A stretch of DNA of 46,718 bases from Flavobacteriaceae bacterium (GTDB lineage Bacteria; Bacteroidota; Bacteroidia; Flavobacteriales; Flavobacteriaceae): positions 1-46,718 of the forward strand of contig RFPP01000014.1 of assembly GCA_009926065.1 (NCBI GenBank), read 5' to 3'. Each line of letters starts with the position of its first letter. The first letter of the stretch is position 1. The position numbers and the translations under genes were made by a program. Positions 19,289 to 27,352 of this stretch are shown here, piece after piece. The notes beneath the pieces were generated by a model. That model did no database searches. It saw nothing but the letters and a program-made list of their open reading frames with translations, and was not told the origin of the DNA.

Positions 19289-19732
19289 ATGTGGATTTAT
19301 ATTTTAGTCTTTTTAGCTACTTTTTTTATAATGGAATTTATGGCTTGGTTTAGCCACAAATACATTATGCATGGTTTTCTATGGGTTTTACATGCTGATC
19401 ACCATAAAAAGGACCACAATTCTTGGTTTGAAAGAAACGACTTATTTTTCATTTTTTATGCTGTTGTTAGTATGGGATTCTTTTTCCTATGGAGATATGA
19501 GATTTTTGACTTAGGATTAGCTATCGGTTTAGGTATTTTTGCCTATGGTTTGGCATATTTTATTGTTCACGACATTTTTATTCACCAGAGATTTAAACTA
19601 TTCAGAAATGCGAATAATGTCTATTCAAGAGCAGTAAGAAGAGCACACAAAATGCATCACAAACACACCGGAAAGGAAGATGGCGAGTGTTTTGGAATGT
19701 TATTAGTACCTTTTAAATACTTCAAAAAATAA
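19289..19732 (+). CDS. crtZ: Beta-carotene hydroxylase (sterol desaturase/fatty-acid hydroxylase family)
   Basis: Membrane di-iron enzyme that adds 3-hydroxyl groups to beta-carotene rings, giving zeaxanthin. 147 residues with hydrophobic segments at the N-terminus and centre. Histidine boxes: H23-KYIM-H28, H35-AD-H38-H39, HDIFIH, and HKMHHKH. All four clusters are intact. Last gene of the crt operon, followed by a strong terminator. Points to zeaxanthin-type yellow pigment, with the cyclase gene elsewhere. Confidence 0.94.
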   Translation: MWIYILVFLATFFIMEFMAWFSHKYIMHGFLWVLHADHHKKDHNSWFERNDLFFIFYAVVSMGFFFLWRYEIFDLGLAIGLGIFAYGLAYFIVHDIFIHQRFKLFRNANNVYSRAVRRAHKMHHKHTGKEDGECFGMLLVPFKYFKK

Positions 19733-19763
19733 AAAAAAGCGTTCCAATTTGGAACGCTTTTTT
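19733..19763. terminator. Bidirectional terminator between crtZ and the DUF4252 operon
   Basis: Perfect stem with AAAAAAGCGTTCC and GGAACGCTTTTTT around loop AATTT. A run of A/T on both sides lets it end crtZ (plus) and the sigma operon (minus). Confidence 0.88.
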
Positions 19764-19785
19764 CATTATAACCAACTCGGACCTA

Positions 19786-20322
19786 TTACTTAGCAATTAA
19801 TTGCTGTAATGGTTTTAATTGTTTCATATCAATATTAGCATTTTTTAGAACCGACATTAAAGTAAAAATCCCTGTAGGATTCATATCTTTTCCCAAAACT
19901 CTTACCACAGCAAATCCATTTTCTTTATTATTAGCGTAAAATACAAATTCGTCAATATGTTCAGTATCACCAATAAAACTAACGGAAGCTCCATCTTTTC
20001 CATTTCCAAATTTCATTAATTGTTGGTATTTTTCTTCACTTAAAATTTCATCCACTTTGACTCTTTCTGATTCAAATTCAGACTTATTACTATCATTTAA
20101 TTTAAAAGCCAAAATATTAACTTTTTCAAATGATTTTAAAGCTGTATTTTCTTCTGAGGTTAATTTTAAACTATCTAAATTCAACATTTTTGGGGAAAAA
20201 TCTAAAACCAGGAAGTTTTTGTTTTCCGTATTTTCAACGAAATATTTTTGCAAAGATGGTTTCTCATTACAACCTGATAAAAATGAACTTACAAAAACTA
20301 ATAGAAAAATAATTCGTTTCAT
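19786..20322 (-). CDS. DUF4252 lipoprotein
   Basis: 178 residues. Lipoprotein signal MKRIIFLLVFVSSFLSGCNEK with lipobox LSGC. It resembles the neighbouring protein at 20326-20856, with a late ALVSFIGDTEHIDEF-type segment and a C-terminal helix (GKDMNPTGIFTLMSVLKN). I assign both to DUF4252, a Bacteroidota family of unknown function. Three bases after the previous gene; last gene of the sigma-factor operon. It is likely anchored to a membrane. Confidence 0.8.
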   Translation of the reverse strand: MKRIIFLLVFVSSFLSGCNEKPSLQKYFVENTENKNFLVLDFSPKMLNLDSLKLTSEENTALKSFEKVNILAFKLNDSNKSEFESERVKVDEILSEEKYQQLMKFGNGKDGASVSFIGDTEHIDEFVFYANNKENGFAVVRVLGKDMNPTGIFTLMSVLKNANIDMKQLKPLQQLIAK

Positions 20323-20325
20323 ATA

Positions 20326-20856
20326 TTATTTCTTACCTTTAGTTGCTTTTTTTAGTTCATCGCCACCCGGAAGTCTCATTTTGTCTGTTAGAACCGAAAT
20401 TTCATTTAAATCAAAATCACCAGTTAATGACATTAAAACGGTTTCGTTACCCTTTGAAGTTCCTTCCATAAACATCAATAGTTCTTTAATTTGAGAATCT
20501 TTTGAACCTGATTTCACCCAAATTTTAATATTTTTTCCCCCATCGTTAATTCTCATTAATTCCTCCAATCCTGATACTTTCATGTATCTGTCAGCTGAAG
20601 CTTTCATTTCAGATGTTACTCTGGTGCTAGAGGTAGTAAATACTTTTAAATTGTCTAGCTTTTTTATTAAATTAAAATATTGCTGCGAGTCTTTATCCTT
20701 ATTTTCCAATTTGACACTTCCCATCATTTCAAACATTTTTTTGTTTACTATAACTGAAGTTACATCATCCTGACCGTCAAATTTATCGAATGCTGATTGA
20801 CCAAAAAAAACATTTGGCAATACACTTAGCACAAATATTAATACTATTTTTCTCAT
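20326..20856 (-). CDS. DUF4252 secreted protein
   Basis: 176 residues with signal peptide MRKIVLIFVLSVLPNVFFGQ. It contains FDKFDGQDDVTSVIVNKKMFEMM, characteristic of DUF4252, and GGKNIKIWVKSGSKDSQIKELLMF, VLMSLTGDFDLNEIS. No catalytic motif can be named. Together with its paralog at 19786-20322 it is the output end of an ECF sigma/anti-sigma operon. The two probably work together in the envelope. Confidence 0.85.
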   Translation of the reverse strand: MRKIVLIFVLSVLPNVFFGQSAFDKFDGQDDVTSVIVNKKMFEMMGSVKLENKDKDSQQYFNLIKKLDNLKVFTTSSTRVTSEMKASADRYMKVSGLEELMRINDGGKNIKIWVKSGSKDSQIKELLMFMEGTSKGNETVLMSLTGDFDLNEISVLTDKMRLPGGDELKKATKGKK

Positions 20857-20865
20857 GATTTCTAT

Positions 20866-21318
20866 TTATTTTGTTTTAAAAATTAATTCTTTTGAGTTTT
20901 GAAACTCGTTAATATAAGACACACTTTCAATTCCAACATTTACATTTTTAGACAACATCGAAAGTGCTATTTGAGTAGCTTCAAAAGCTGCTTCTGGGCT
21001 ATCATAAGTCCCCAGATCATTCGGCTCTTGTGGTTGATGTAAATAGGTAAAAGTGCTAATTCCAAGTAAAACAATAACTGAAGCTGCAATTGATAACCAC
21101 GCAACTTTACGTTTTTTAGCTTGTAGCGGTATCGTTTGTTTAAACTCCTGTTCTTTCGCTTTTGAGAAATAACCAAATATAGGTTTGTATTGTTCCAAAT
21201 GCTGCGCAACATCTGCTGAAGAAAAGTAATTTTTCAATTCATTTTCTTCTGAAATACTGGTTTCTCCTTGAAAATATTTTTCTAAAATGGTTTCAATTTT
21301 TTTTAATTCCATAATCAT
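20866..21318 (-). CDS. Single-pass membrane protein, probable anti-sigma factor
   Basis: 150 residues. A cytoplasmic part (about residues 1-72) with EKYFQGETSISEENELKNYF resembles anti-sigma N-terminal modules of Bacteroidota. A single transmembrane helix follows near residues 74-92 (WLSIAASVIVLLGISTFTYL), then a short periplasmic tail. The start (21318 or 21312) overlaps the last codons of the sigma-factor gene, so translation is probably coupled. The call rests on this topology and position; it is not a family match. Confidence 0.7.
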   Translation of the reverse strand: MIMELKKIETILEKYFQGETSISEENELKNYFSSADVAQHLEQYKPIFGYFSKAKEQEFKQTIPLQAKKRKVAWLSIAASVIVLLGISTFTYLHQPQEPNDLGTYDSPEAAFEATQIALSMLSKNVNVGIESVSYINEFQNSKELIFKTK

Positions 21319-21808
21319 TTGTTTTTAACATAAATGCTTTCACCGATTTCCTAGCTCTTGATAATGCCACTCGTATCGCAGTTTCTTTCATATCCATTAT
21401 TTTGGCAATCTCTTCAAACTCATATTCTTCAATATCTCGCATTTGAATAATGAGTTTTTGTTGCTCAGGCAATTCGTTTATTGCTTTTTCAACCCAATTT
21501 AAACTATCTCTAGATTCTAATTGGTTATCTAAACTTGGCTCTCTGTCTATATAATTGTCGTGAACCAATTTTAAATTCCCCGATCGTTTCGCTTTCAACT
21601 GATCCAAACAATAATTTTTGGTTACTGTCATCGAAAAAGCTTCTATATTTTTGTAAGAATCTAAGTTCTCTTTGTTATTCCATAATTTCAAAATAATCTC
21701 CTGAGTAGCATCTTCCGCCTCCTCTGTACTAACCAACAATCTTTTGGAAAGACGAAAAAGTTTGTCTTTAAATGGCGTAATTAATTTTACAAAATCATTT
21801 TGATTCAT
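21293..21808 (-). CDS. ECF RNA polymerase sigma factor
   Basis: 171 residues, sigma-70 extracytoplasmic-function type. Region 2 contains DATQEIILKLWNNKENLDSY with the usual aromatic/basic -10-contact stretch. Region 4 contains ELPEQQKLIIQMRDIEEYEFEEIAKIMDMKETAIRVALSRARKSVK. It would direct RNA polymerase to envelope-stress or nutrient genes. First gene of an operon with the anti-sigma-like protein and two DUF4252 proteins. Confidence 0.94.
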   Translation of the reverse strand: MNQNDFVKLITPFKDKLFRLSKRLLVSTEEAEDATQEIILKLWNNKENLDSYKNIEAFSMTVTKNYCLDQLKAKRSGNLKLVHDNYIDREPSLDNQLESRDSLNWVEKAINELPEQQKLIIQMRDIEEYEFEEIAKIMDMKETAIRVALSRARKSVKAFMLKTNDYGIKKN

Positions 21809-21845
21809 TGACTTGTTTTGAGGCTGTTATATAAGAAAGACGAGG

Positions 21846-21853
21846 CAAAAATA
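21846..21853 (-). promoter_or_regulatory. -7 element of the sigma-factor operon
   Basis: TATTTTTG on the minus strand, 37 bases before the sigma ATG, matches TAnnTTTG. No -33 match found. Confidence 0.45.
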
Positions 21854-21956
21854 AATTTGTTACAAGATAAAATAAAAATTATATAATTTAATAATTATGA
21901 CTATAGTAATTAAATAGTTTACACAAAAAAATAGTAACAAATGTATACTGATTAAA

Positions 21957-23879
21957 CTAGAATAATATATTAATTCCAATTTTAAAATTTCTACCACGAG
22001 TGCTATATCCTATATTTTCGTTGAAGTTAGCATTTAATAAGTTACTTGCACTTGCAAATAAAATAAATCTGTTTTTAATGATTTTGAAATTGGCTATTGC
22101 ATTAACTAATTGATAGGTATCCAATTGAACTGGAACTGTTTGATAGGTTCCACCGTCAAAATATATGTCTTTTCGGGAATCAACATATTGATAGGATAAA
22201 TTGAAAGTTGCCTTGTCGGAATAATCATAATCTATAGAAACATTTGCCTTGTGCTTTGGAATCAACCTTTTCAAGGGCTCTTCGACTTCTGTGAAAGTAT
22301 AATTGGCTTTGAATTTTAAATTATTTGTAGCAACATAGGAAACCATCGTCTCAATTCCTTTTGCATTATAGGAACCATCACTATTTACATAATTGGAGGC
22401 AAAAGAAACAGGATCGGTATAAAAACCAATTGAATTGTTTTCTTCTCTATAAAAACAAACGGTGTTGAATTGGATTTTCTTATTTACTAAATCTTTTTCA
22501 AACCCAAGTTCTATCGTATTGTTCTTTTCAGGTGTCAATGCTAAATTCCCATAAGGCGAAAATAATTGGTACAAACTCGGAGTAATGTAGGCAGTGCTGT
22601 AAGAAGCAATTAATTTAAGATCAATTTTCGATATTGAATACGATGGATTAATGTTATAAACTGAATAATTGTTATAAATAGAATGTTTGTCATAACGGGC
22701 ACCAGCATTGATATTCAAACCAAAATCAGAGTTATAAACTGCCGTAAAATAATTGTCAAACCAATTGAATTTAGCGTTTTGCTTTGCTATTAATTCTGCT
22801 TGAGAATCCATTTCGTTGAATTGAAATTGGGTTCCTAAAATTAGAAAAAATTGATTGGAGAAATTGTATTTATTAAAGGCATCGATAGTAACCGACTTGG
22901 AAATATAACTACTATTATCAATAGAATTCGACCAAGTATTCAATGAAGTATAATTTCTTTCATTTATTGAAAAACCTGAATTCAAAACCAATTCTCCATT
23001 TTTGTATTTGTATTTTGGTGAAAATCCAAAGCGAAATTGCTGAGTTCTTGCAACATTTAAAGGTGTGTCTGAAGACGTAAAATTATCATAAAATCCATCA
23101 TAGCTGTTTTTAATCTTATCAAAATTGGTAAAAAAATCAAACGATAATTTATTATTTGGCTTAAAGCCAATTTTCATTAAAGCTGAAATTTTTGAAAATG
23201 GATCGGATTCAAAATTGATGCCTTTAGCTTCTGAAATTCCTTTGGTTTCAACACTATTTAACATCGCTAAATAATTTATTTTTCCAATAGTCCCATTCAA
23301 ACTTACCCCTTGATTGAAATCTTGAGGGCGGTAATTCACTTTATCGGCAGTGGTTTGTGTTCCCAAGCTAAAATAGGTATTTCCTGTTAAATTCTTTTTA
23401 CTAGCTTTTTTCAAAGTAATATTGATAACACCAGCCGCAGCACCAGAACCATATAGAGTACTTGAAGCACCTTTCATAACCTCAATACTTTCCACTTGTT
23501 CGGCAGAAATATATCGTAAATCATATTCTAAATTTACTCCCGAGGCATCTGTTACAGGAACACCATCGATAATAATTAAAGTTTGATGATTTCGGCCACC
23601 ACGAATGTAGGTGCCCAGATTTTTACCAGAGCTACTCTGATTTCCATTAATTTCTACACCTACAACAGTGCTTAAAATAGAAGCAATGGATTGTCCTGGT
23701 TTTTTTGTTAATTCCTCTGAAGAAATTTTAACAATTACTTTTCCTGATTTTTCTTTCGCTAACGCAAATTTCGAGTCGGAAATTACGACTTCTTTTAATT
23801 GGTTTTCAAGTTCTTGTGCATATGTAGTCATACAAAATAACAATGCAAACGCACCAAAGTGATACACTTTTTTCTTCAT
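21957..23879 (-). CDS. btuB: TonB-dependent receptor, BtuB-like (cobalamin)
   Basis: Outer-membrane transporter, 640 residues. Signal peptide MKKKVYHFGAFALLFCMTTYAQ, a TonB-box-like LKEVVISDSK, a plug domain with GTYIRGGRNHQTLIIIDGVPV and VESIEVMKGASSTLYGSGAAAG, and a beta-barrel ending with FKIGINILF. A cobalamin riboswitch precedes the gene, so vitamin B12 or a corrinoid is the probable substrate. It is divergent from the BtuF/BtuC-like genes. The substrate call depends on the riboswitch and neighbours; the receptor family itself is certain. Confidence 0.9.
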   Translation of the reverse strand: MKKKVYHFGAFALLFCMTTYAQELENQLKEVVISDSKFALAKEKSGKVIVKISSEELTKKPGQSIASILSTVVGVEINGNQSSSGKNLGTYIRGGRNHQTLIIIDGVPVTDASGVNLEYDLRYISAEQVESIEVMKGASSTLYGSGAAAGVINITLKKASKKNLTGNTYFSLGTQTTADKVNYRPQDFNQGVSLNGTIGKINYLAMLNSVETKGISEAKGINFESDPFSKISALMKIGFKPNNKLSFDFFTNFDKIKNSYDGFYDNFTSSDTPLNVARTQQFRFGFSPKYKYKNGELVLNSGFSINERNYTSLNTWSNSIDNSSYISKSVTIDAFNKYNFSNQFFLILGTQFQFNEMDSQAELIAKQNAKFNWFDNYFTAVYNSDFGLNINAGARYDKHSIYNNYSVYNINPSYSISKIDLKLIASYSTAYITPSLYQLFSPYGNLALTPEKNNTIELGFEKDLVNKKIQFNTVCFYREENNSIGFYTDPVSFASNYVNSDGSYNAKGIETMVSYVATNNLKFKANYTFTEVEEPLKRLIPKHKANVSIDYDYSDKATFNLSYQYVDSRKDIYFDGGTYQTVPVQLDTYQLVNAIANFKIIKNRFILFASASNLLNANFNENIGYSTRGRNFKIGINILF

Positions 23880-23935
23880 TTAACAGTAAAATAATCTTAA
23901 TAAAATGGGGAGAAAAGTATAGAATTTACCATACC

Positions 23936-23959
23936 CAAACCTTTTTTCCCGAAAGTTTG
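23936..23959 (-). promoter_or_regulatory. Possible riboswitch expression-platform hairpin
   Basis: Minus-strand CAAACTTT and AAAGGTTTG can pair just after the riboswitch. No T run follows, so if used it would act on translation rather than termination. Confidence 0.35.
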
Positions 23960-23967
23960 ATACTCGA

Positions 23968-24162
23968 CGTAATAGGCAGGTCTCCTGGCTTGCGTCTTGT
24001 TGTTGACCTTCCCACCTCGCAAAGCTTGGCAGTGGTTTTGTAGATAACAACAAGCTAATTAGCTTACAGTTGCGGGAACAGCACAGGATTTATGATATCA
24101 ATTCATTCACCTGTTTCCCTTTTAATACTATTTTAAAATTTAAAACAGCAACCTTAATACGC
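23968..24162 (-). ncRNA. Cobalamin (AdoCbl-type) riboswitch
   Basis: On the minus strand the conserved core appears in order: GGGAAACAGGTGAA near 24120, the B12 box GCTGTTCCCGCAACTGTA at 24082-24065, the bulged paired region AAGCTTTGCGAGG, and GCCAGGAGACCTGCC at 23989-23975. Such elements bind adenosyl- or hydroxocobalamin and lower expression of B12 import genes when the vitamin is plentiful. Boundaries are approximate. The 384-base gap 23880-24264 is otherwise only promoters and leader. Confidence 0.93.
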
Positions 24163-24164
24163 TG

Positions 24165-24172
24165 CAAATATA
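24165..24172 (-). promoter_or_regulatory. -7 element for the btuB riboswitch transcript
   Basis: TATATTTG on the minus strand. Transcription would begin about 24158, exactly at the 5' edge of the riboswitch. Confidence 0.6.
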
Positions 24173-24235
24173 AGGTTTTGATTTGGTTATTTTAATATTA
24201 TTTTAGATTTCAGTAAATAAAACAAACATAACTTT

Positions 24236-24243
24236 TACATTTG
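24236..24243 (+). promoter_or_regulatory. -7 element for btuF
   Basis: TACATTTG matches TAnnTTTG, 21 bases before ATG 24265; its TTG would be the false start of a longer frame. The plus-strand transcript does not include the riboswitch. Confidence 0.5.
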
Positions 24244-24264
24244 TACCACAATTCAAATTACTCT

Positions 24265-25407
24265 ATGAAACTCAATTTTTTATACTCTTTCGCAATTTTG
24301 TCACTGCTATTTCTCTTCGGATGTAAACAAAACGATGTCAAAGAGAGTACAAAGATTTCGGCTGTAGCCAATAATGTAAAGTATGCAAAAGGACTTGAGT
24401 TATATAATTTCAAAGGGTTTACAGTAATGAAAGTAACCAAACCTTGGCCAGAAGCTACGAAAGAATTTACCTATATATTAAAAGAAAAGAACGGAATTAT
24501 TCCTGATAGCTTGAAAGAATTTCCAGTAATTTCAGTACCCATTCAATCTATTGTAGTTACTTCAACCACACATATTCCTGCCCTTGAAATGCTAGGAGTT
24601 GAAAGTACCTTAATCGGGTTTCCAAGCACTAATTTCATTTCATCCACAAAAACTAGGAAAAGAATAGATAAAGGAAAAGTTCGTGAAGTTGGTATTAATG
24701 AAAATTTGAATACCGAAGTTTTAATCGATATGAAACCAAATGTGATTGTAACTTTCGGTATCAACAATAACAATTCTACTATTGATAATTTGAAGAAAAG
24801 TGGATTGAATGTATTAATTAATGGTGATTGGACCGAGCAATCTCCGCTGGGAAAAGCCGAATGGATTAAGTTTTTCGGAGCTTTGTATAATTTAGATACC
24901 AAGGCTAATTCACTTTTCGCTTCCATTGAAACCAATTACAATAAAGCCATGGCTTTAGCCAATGAAACTTCTACAAAACCAACGGTTTTAAGTGGAGCGA
25001 TATATCAAGATCAATGGTATGTTCCGCAAGGGCAAAGTTGGGCTTCGTTATTTTTAAGAGATGCCAAAGCCAACTATTTATGGAAAGAAACTAAAGGATT
25101 TGGGAGTTTGAGTCTGCCTTTCGAAAAGGTATTTGAAATAGGACAAAATGCAGAATTTTGGATTGCACCGGGTGATTTTACTTCGCTAAAGCAAATGAGT
25201 GACAGTAATTCTCATTATTCTAAATTTGCTAGTTTTAAAAATAAAAAAGTATATTCGTATGCGGTTAACAAAGGTGCAAAAGGTGGAATTGTCTATTTCG
25301 AATTGGCTTCTACCCGCCCCGATTTAGTTTTGAAAGATTTGATTAAGATATTTCACTCTGAATTACTTCCAAAATACAACCTTTTTTTCTTTAAAAAGTT
25401 AGAATAA
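24265..25407 (+). CDS. btuF: BtuF-like cobalamin ABC transporter substrate-binding lipoprotein
   Basis: Periplasmic binding protein, 380 residues from ATG 24265. Lipoprotein signal MKLNFLYSFAILSLLFLFGC. The class III binding-protein pattern is present: VVTSTTHIPALEMLGVESTLIGFP in the first lobe, EVLIDMKPNVIVTFG for the second, a connecting helix, and a C-terminal RPDLVLKDLIKIFH. This family binds iron-siderophore, haem or B12; location beside a B12 riboswitch points to cobalamin. It ends one base before the BtuC-like gene. Confidence in the family is high; in the ligand, moderate. Confidence 0.88.
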   Translation: MKLNFLYSFAILSLLFLFGCKQNDVKESTKISAVANNVKYAKGLELYNFKGFTVMKVTKPWPEATKEFTYILKEKNGIIPDSLKEFPVISVPIQSIVVTSTTHIPALEMLGVESTLIGFPSTNFISSTKTRKRIDKGKVREVGINENLNTEVLIDMKPNVIVTFGINNNNSTIDNLKKSGLNVLINGDWTEQSPLGKAEWIKFFGALYNLDTKANSLFASIETNYNKAMALANETSTKPTVLSGAIYQDQWYVPQGQSWASLFLRDAKANYLWKETKGFGSLSLPFEKVFEIGQNAEFWIAPGDFTSLKQMSDSNSHYSKFASFKNKKVYSYAVNKGAKGGIVYFELASTRPDLVLKDLIKIFHSELLPKYNLFFFKKLE

Positions 25408-25408
25408 A

Positions 25409-26440
25409 TTGGAAAATAAATATAATAATATTCTGCTATTTTCAATCCTAATAATAGGGGTAGTATTCTTGTTTTTATTGAATATTAGTTTGGGTTCAAT
25501 TAACATACCAATAAAGGAAGTTTATACTAGTTTGCTACAAGGCACATGTAGTAAAGACTCATGGAATTACATTATTTTAAATTATAGATTACCTAAAGCT
25601 ATAGTTGCAATTTTAGTAGGTATTGGACTGTCTATTAGTGGTTTATTAATGCAAACATTTTTTAGAAATCCTCTCGCAGGTCCATATGTTTTAGGATTAA
25701 GTTCTGGAGCTAGTTTAGGTGTAGCGATTGTAATATTAGGTGCTTCGTTTTTACCTATTTCCTTATCAGATTTTTTTCTATCTTCTATCGGTGTAATCAT
25801 TGCTTCAAGTTTAGGTAGTTTTATTGTGATGATATCTGTTTTAGTAATTTCAAAAAAACTACGCGATACAATGGCAATTTTAATTGTAGGTTTGATGTTT
25901 GGTAGTTTAACGAGTGCTATTGTGGGTAGTTTAACCTATTTTAGTTCAGCAGAAAAACTTCAAAAGTTTACATTTTGGTCGTTGGGTAATCTTGGAAACT
26001 TAACTTGGAATTCTATTGGAATATTAACTAGTTGTGTTGTTTTTGGAATAGTGCTTAGTGTTTTTAGTATCAAACCATTAAATGCTTTGCTTTTGGGAGA
26101 AAATTACGCTAAAAGCCTTGGAATTAACTATAACAAAACAAAATACATTATTCTTTTTGCAACAAGTATATTAGCTGGAAGTATTACTGCTTTTGTCGGT
26201 CCTATAGCCTTTATTGGATTAGCGGTACCACATATCGCAAAATTAATATTTCACACTAGCAATCATAAAATTTTATTTTGGAGCACTTTGTTTTTGGGGG
26301 CTATTATTATGCTGATTTGTGATAGTATTACTCAGATTCCAGGCACAGATATTATTTTACCAATTAATGCTATTACTTCATTTATTGGTGCTCCAATAGT
26401 CATATGGTTATTAATAAGAAAGAAAAAAATGTTGGGTTGA
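25409..26440 (+). CDS. btuC: BtuC-like ABC transporter permease (FecCD family)
   Basis: 343 residues, about ten membrane helices. FecCD motifs include RLPKAIVAILVGIGLSISGLLMQTFFRNPLAGPYVLGLSSGASLG and GPIAFIGLAVPHIAK. The start is TTG at 25409, one base after the BtuF stop, because no ATG occurs before the conserved first helix. No ATP-binding subunit follows: the next gene is trmH on the other strand. The substrate is inferred to be cobalamin. The 97 bases after it hold no gene. Confidence 0.9.
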   Translation: MENKYNNILLFSILIIGVVFLFLLNISLGSINIPIKEVYTSLLQGTCSKDSWNYIILNYRLPKAIVAILVGIGLSISGLLMQTFFRNPLAGPYVLGLSSGASLGVAIVILGASFLPISLSDFFLSSIGVIIASSLGSFIVMISVLVISKKLRDTMAILIVGLMFGSLTSAIVGSLTYFSSAEKLQKFTFWSLGNLGNLTWNSIGILTSCVVFGIVLSVFSIKPLNALLLGENYAKSLGINYNKTKYIILFATSILAGSITAFVGPIAFIGLAVPHIAKLIFHTSNHKILFWSTLFLGAIIMLICDSITQIPGTDIILPINAITSFIGAPIVIWLLIRKKKMLG

Positions 26441-26537
26441 TTTTAAATGTTTAAGCGATTAATTGTTTAGTTGTTTAACCGCAAGGTTCGCAAATAAAAT
26501 CAATTAACTGCCAATCTATCATCTATTTGTCTATTAT

Positions 26538-27197
26538 CTATTCATTCTCGCTATAATAACGCGCCTCAATTCTCTTACTATCTTTTATAGAGTTTTTAGC
26601 CCATTGCAAGCGCTTTAGAATAATTTCTTCTTCAGATAACTGCCATTGAATATTGGATTTTCTTAAGCGTTCTGTTAGGTTTTGGATAATTATCGCAGCA
26701 GAAACCGAAATATTAAGGCTTTCTGTAAATCCAACCATAGGTATTTTTATAAATCCATCTGCCTTTTTCAAAATTTCTTCTGATAATCCATCTCGTTCTG
26801 TACCAAAAAATAGAGCACTGGGTTTGGATATATCAAAATCCTCCAATAAACAATCATTATTGTGTGGTGTAGTTGCAATTATTTGATAACCTCTAGACTT
26901 TAAGTTATCCAAGCAACCCGAAATACTTTCAAACGCATTAATATCAACCCATTTTTGAGCTCCCATTGCGATTTCTTTATCAATTCGTTTACCAAATCGC
27001 TGTTCGATTATATTTAACTCTTGAATACCAAAAACTTCGCAACTTCGCATAACAGCACTAGTGTTATGCAATTGGAAAACGTCTTCAACAACTACAGTAA
27101 AATGCCGAGTTCTATTTTGGAGAACATCTAAAAAGCGTTCTTTTCTGCTTTGGGTAAGAATTTTTTCGAGAAATTCTAAATAAGCAATATCTACCAT
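26538..27197 (-). CDS. trmH: tRNA (guanosine-2'-O-)-methyltransferase (SpoU/TrmH family)
   Basis: 219 residues, SPOUT-class methyltransferase with a trefoil knot. Motif 1 DVFQLHNTSAVMRSCEVFG, motif 2 LFFGTERDGLSEEIL, motif 3 IPMVGFTESLNISVSAAIIIQNL are complete. The length and C-terminal extension (EEEIILKRLQWAKNSIKDSKR) suit TrmH acting on G18 of tRNA. Convergent with the BtuC-like gene and divergent from purB. Confidence 0.9.
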   Translation of the reverse strand: MVDIAYLEFLEKILTQSRKERFLDVLQNRTRHFTVVVEDVFQLHNTSAVMRSCEVFGIQELNIIEQRFGKRIDKEIAMGAQKWVDINAFESISGCLDNLKSRGYQIIATTPHNNDCLLEDFDISKPSALFFGTERDGLSEEILKKADGFIKIPMVGFTESLNISVSAAIIIQNLTERLRKSNIQWQLSEEEIILKRLQWAKNSIKDSKRIEARYYSENE

Positions 27198-27323
27198 TTA
27201 AAGTTTATTTTCGGTAAATTTATAAACAAAATTGTGTAAAAAAAATATTTATTTTCTTTGATAAAAAATTATAACTACAGCAAAAACAGTTAAATTATTA
27301 AGTAATTATTTTCAAATATTCCG

Positions 27324-27331
27324 TATATTTG
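27324..27331 (+). promoter_or_regulatory. -7 element of purB
   Basis: TATATTTG, 21 bases before the purB ATG. No clear -33 TTTG. Confidence 0.55.
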
Positions 27332-27352
27332 CACTTGTAAAAAAACACCACA

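Noticed and set aside
20057..20494. Plus-strand 145-residue frame
   Set aside because: Crosses the boundary of two minus-strand DUF4252 genes; a shadow frame.
23843..24043. Plus-strand 66-residue frame across the cobalamin riboswitch
   Set aside because: Its bases are explained by the riboswitch and btuB leader on the other strand.
26441..26537. Gap after btuC considered as a remnant btuD
   Set aside because: Only 97 bases, no reading frame resembling an ATPase.
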